Shown here: one piece after another, positions 62,191 through 64,000 of the stretch
Position numbering within the stretch: position 1 is the stretch's first letter
Layout of the letters: each line of letters begins with the position of its first letter
From: Beroe forskalii
Taxonomy: Eukaryota > Ctenophora > Nuda > Beroida > Beroidae
DNA length: 64,000 nucleotides
Assembly: GCA_011033025.1 (NCBI GenBank)
Contig: WFMF01000036.1
Span: forward strand, 682,001 to 746,000
Direction: 5' to 3'
Made by a program: the position numbers and the translations under genes
The notes under the pieces: model-generated
What the model was told of the DNA's origin: nothing
Databases searched by the model: none
Seen by the model: the letters and a program-made list of their open reading frames with translations, nothing else

Positions 62191-62212
62191 TTTGCACAAA
62201 TGGTAATGTGCC

Positions 62213-62479
62213 TCAGGGTCGGCAGTGGTGCATATAATACAGGCCTGATTTGGGAAATCTTGGGAAGTTTCAAACTGCAGAGGGACCCAGGAACGCTAAA
62301 TCTTCCATGCAACCGGTCACTTCCCACCTACTAGGGTATGGTGAGGAGATCGGACGTTAGACCCCAACTAATCGTGACGTTAGTTCCGAAACTCTCTGAC
62401 CAAGGCTTACCTTGGAAGTCGAATTGTGCTCTCTTATTTTCTTCTGTAACTTCCACTTCTGCTTGTGGAATGAAAGCCA
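62213..62479 (-). pseudogene. POLE segment copy 3, right part (intron and exon 1)
   Basis: It continues copy 3 beyond the 7-kb element: the second TSD copy (62213-62220), the intron (GGCAGTGGTGCATATAATAC) and then the exon 1 copy, with minus-strand peptide LSFHKQKWKLQKKIREHNST. Similarity stops abruptly near 62479 inside exon 1, after GAAAGCCAACT. It lacks the first third of exon 1 and everything upstream. Confidence 0.85.
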
Positions 62480-64000
62480 ACTCATCGATAGCAGCCAGAA
62501 TGCAAGTTGGCCATTTTTGACACTTAAAGGCTTCTGTGCAGTGAAATAGGCATCCCAGATGGTTGGAAACAGTCTTATATGAAAGAACTCATTGATATCT
62601 ATCATTTGCAACAAAAATTATCAAAATCCGACCTTGCGTTGAGATTTTATTGATTTTGGTCTCATTATGTCAATGAAGTTGCAAGTATGTACATAAGGCC
62701 TCGCTCCTTCCCTCCATGTTTGAGCTGAAGCTCAAGTTGTAATTGTATCCATCATTAAAGCAACATGTTAATAGAAGGCAGTGCGAAAAAAGGAACGTAC
62801 ATCGCTTCTAAGCTTTGTAACTTGATGTCATTTCAGGTCGGCGAACTGAAGCTGATGGCCTAGAACACCCTCGTCCCACAATAAACACACACTTCGAAAG
62901 TTTGTTGCTGGAGCAAGCTAAAACTTTAGAAGATATCTCTTACCCGCCTTGACTAACCTGGCTCCTTTTGGCCACGCTTTCTCCCTCCTTCTACCCATTT
63001 AACTATGGTTTGCTTGGTGTAAAGCTCAACACCAAGGATAGACAAAAGACCTAGGATGTGGGCTACCAAGACACTGAGTACAGGTAGCAAAATACCTATT
63101 AGTAGACATTGAACTGCATCATGAATATATTGCTTTCATTAAGAAAAGGCTCTTGGAACGGTGTGATGTAAGGGAAATCTCCAACTTCCGTATGATTTCC
63201 TTGGTAGAGTGCTCGGTTTCATAGTTCTAATTCCTCCATATTTATATTTGCAATATGGCGTAGAATTCATATCAGCAACGTTCGGATGAGATCTTTTGTT
63301 TCTCAGAGGCAATTCCGCAACAGAGATAGGCTGTTTTTAAAATATGGATTTGTAAACAGAGGAAGCAGGATATATATTATCATTTGAATTTCAGTTATGA
63401 TATCGGTTTCCTTTTTCACAATAATTTAAAAGTTAAATGAGCACACCGAGCTACACTGACACTGTCTTCTATTTCAATCGAAATCGTTTATGGTGACTTG
63501 GGATTGTGTCGAAAGGACAGGTATAACCAAATCTCCACGCAGTTAATAATGTCATTGTTGGCCATTTGAGAGAAGTAATGATGTGAAGTACTGCGTATCT
63601 ATTTTCGGCCTTTCTGTCACAAATTTTTCGCGGAGTCAATGTTTCGCCGATTTGGAACAAAAATGGAACAAAAATGGAACAAAAGTGTAAAAATTTGTCG
63701 GCATATGTCTGAGGCCAGAGTTTGGTTTGGATTGACTTTTGATGATCTAAATGTGTTTGTAGGGATTGAATCGATAGTATTGATAAGTTTTGGTGCTGAA
63801 TGCCACCCTGGTGCCACCAGATAGCCGCCAAAGCCACCTATTTTCAAACGCGTATAACTCGTAATTCTATGTACTTTAGTACTTTTGACGGTTGAAGGTG
63901 GGTCATAGGTACTCAAATTGATGCTAGAGATGTTTAAGAAGTGTTTCTAACGATTAATAGATGGTACATAACCTTTATACTTGATTTGAGAGGCGTAGCC
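62480..64000. other. Right end of window without a recognised gene
   Basis: I see no exon, retroelement domain or tandem array. Short frames near 63469-63916 are not recognisable. AAAAATGGAACAAAAATGGA is a small direct repeat near 63659. Confidence 0.4.

Larger units (their letters stand above)
55215..62212. mobile_element. 7.0-kb foldback-type composite transposon with 8-bp TSD
   Basis: The ends are GGCACATTACCACTTGTGCA at 55215 and the inverse of GGCACATTACCATTTGTGCA at 62212. TCAGGGTC is duplicated exactly on both sides (55207-55214 and 62213-62220). The uninterrupted site exists at 5491-5500 and at 17601. Inverted arms extend about 0.5 kb (55215-55735 against 61718-62212) and run into tandem arrays in opposite orientation. 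The interior holds non-LTR pieces and MITEs; no transposase is seen. An 8-bp duplication fits hAT, P or Merlin-like transposases, but the TIR does not settle which. Confidence 0.87.

Overview
This is eukaryotic, almost certainly metazoan, DNA. Coding information is split into short GT-AG exons, introns and spacers are AT-rich, and the window is full of minisatellites, non-LTR retrotransposon remnants and small inverted-repeat transposons. The recognisable genes are animal ones: DNA polymerase epsilon, PCIF1/CAPAM, CHST15-like and CHST8-14-like carbohydrate sulfotransferases, and a MINPP1-like domain. I suspect a marine invertebrate but cannot place it further. Nothing bacterial, viral or CRISPR-like was found.

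Layout. 1-1,900: repeats. 1,900-5,840: arm A of an inverted duplication, holding a CHST15-like sulfotransferase exon and the first visible exons of POLE. 5,192-14,042 (+): sixteen phase-consistent exons encoding about the last 960 residues of POLE, interrupted after exon 9 by a 2.3-kb, 29-bp minisatellite that copies the exon's own splice donor. 14,043-17,265: minisatellite, homopolymer-rich sequence and a repeat. 17,265-20,365: arm B, inverted, holding broken POLE exons and a second CHST15-like exon (-). 20.4-25.4 kb: two small TIR elements, reverse-transcriptase fragments and a local duplication. 25.4-34.7 kb: no gene seen, but a long-TIR MITE and two CCAAT/E-box clusters. 34.7-35.4 and 39.8-40.7 kb: retrotransposon ORF1 remnants.

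39,245-49,668 (-): five exons of PCIF1, the cap-specific m6A methyltransferase, including its NPPF catalytic motif. Its stop-codon end has been amplified into a 56-bp minisatellite. Inside one PCIF1 intron, on the opposite strand, lies an intronless 875-codon gene (42,506-45,133). It joins a complete Golgi-type carbohydrate sulfotransferase to a MINPP1-like histidine phosphatase. Its RHG catalytic motif sits in another frame, between two compensating frameshifts. This is the most interesting protein in the window.

52.6-62.5 kb: a second copy of the poly-G-ended TIR element, then a third copy of the POLE exon 1-2 region. That copy is split by a 6,998-bp element (55,215-62,212) with an exact 8-bp target-site duplication and about 0.5-kb inverted arms made of GGCGCC palindromes. 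Inside it are arrays of a near-palindromic 16-19-bp unit in opposite orientations, non-LTR retrotransposon pieces, and MITEs carrying TGACGTCA and TTAGGG-like motifs. Copies 1 and 2 of the POLE segment supply the empty target site. I consider this an apparently undescribed foldback-type composite transposon.

POLE (replication), PCIF1 (mRNA cap methylation) and the sulfotransferases (glycan sulfation) do not form a pathway together. What links the region is its mode of evolution: inverted and segmental duplication, nested transposition, and minisatellites seeded at exon edges.
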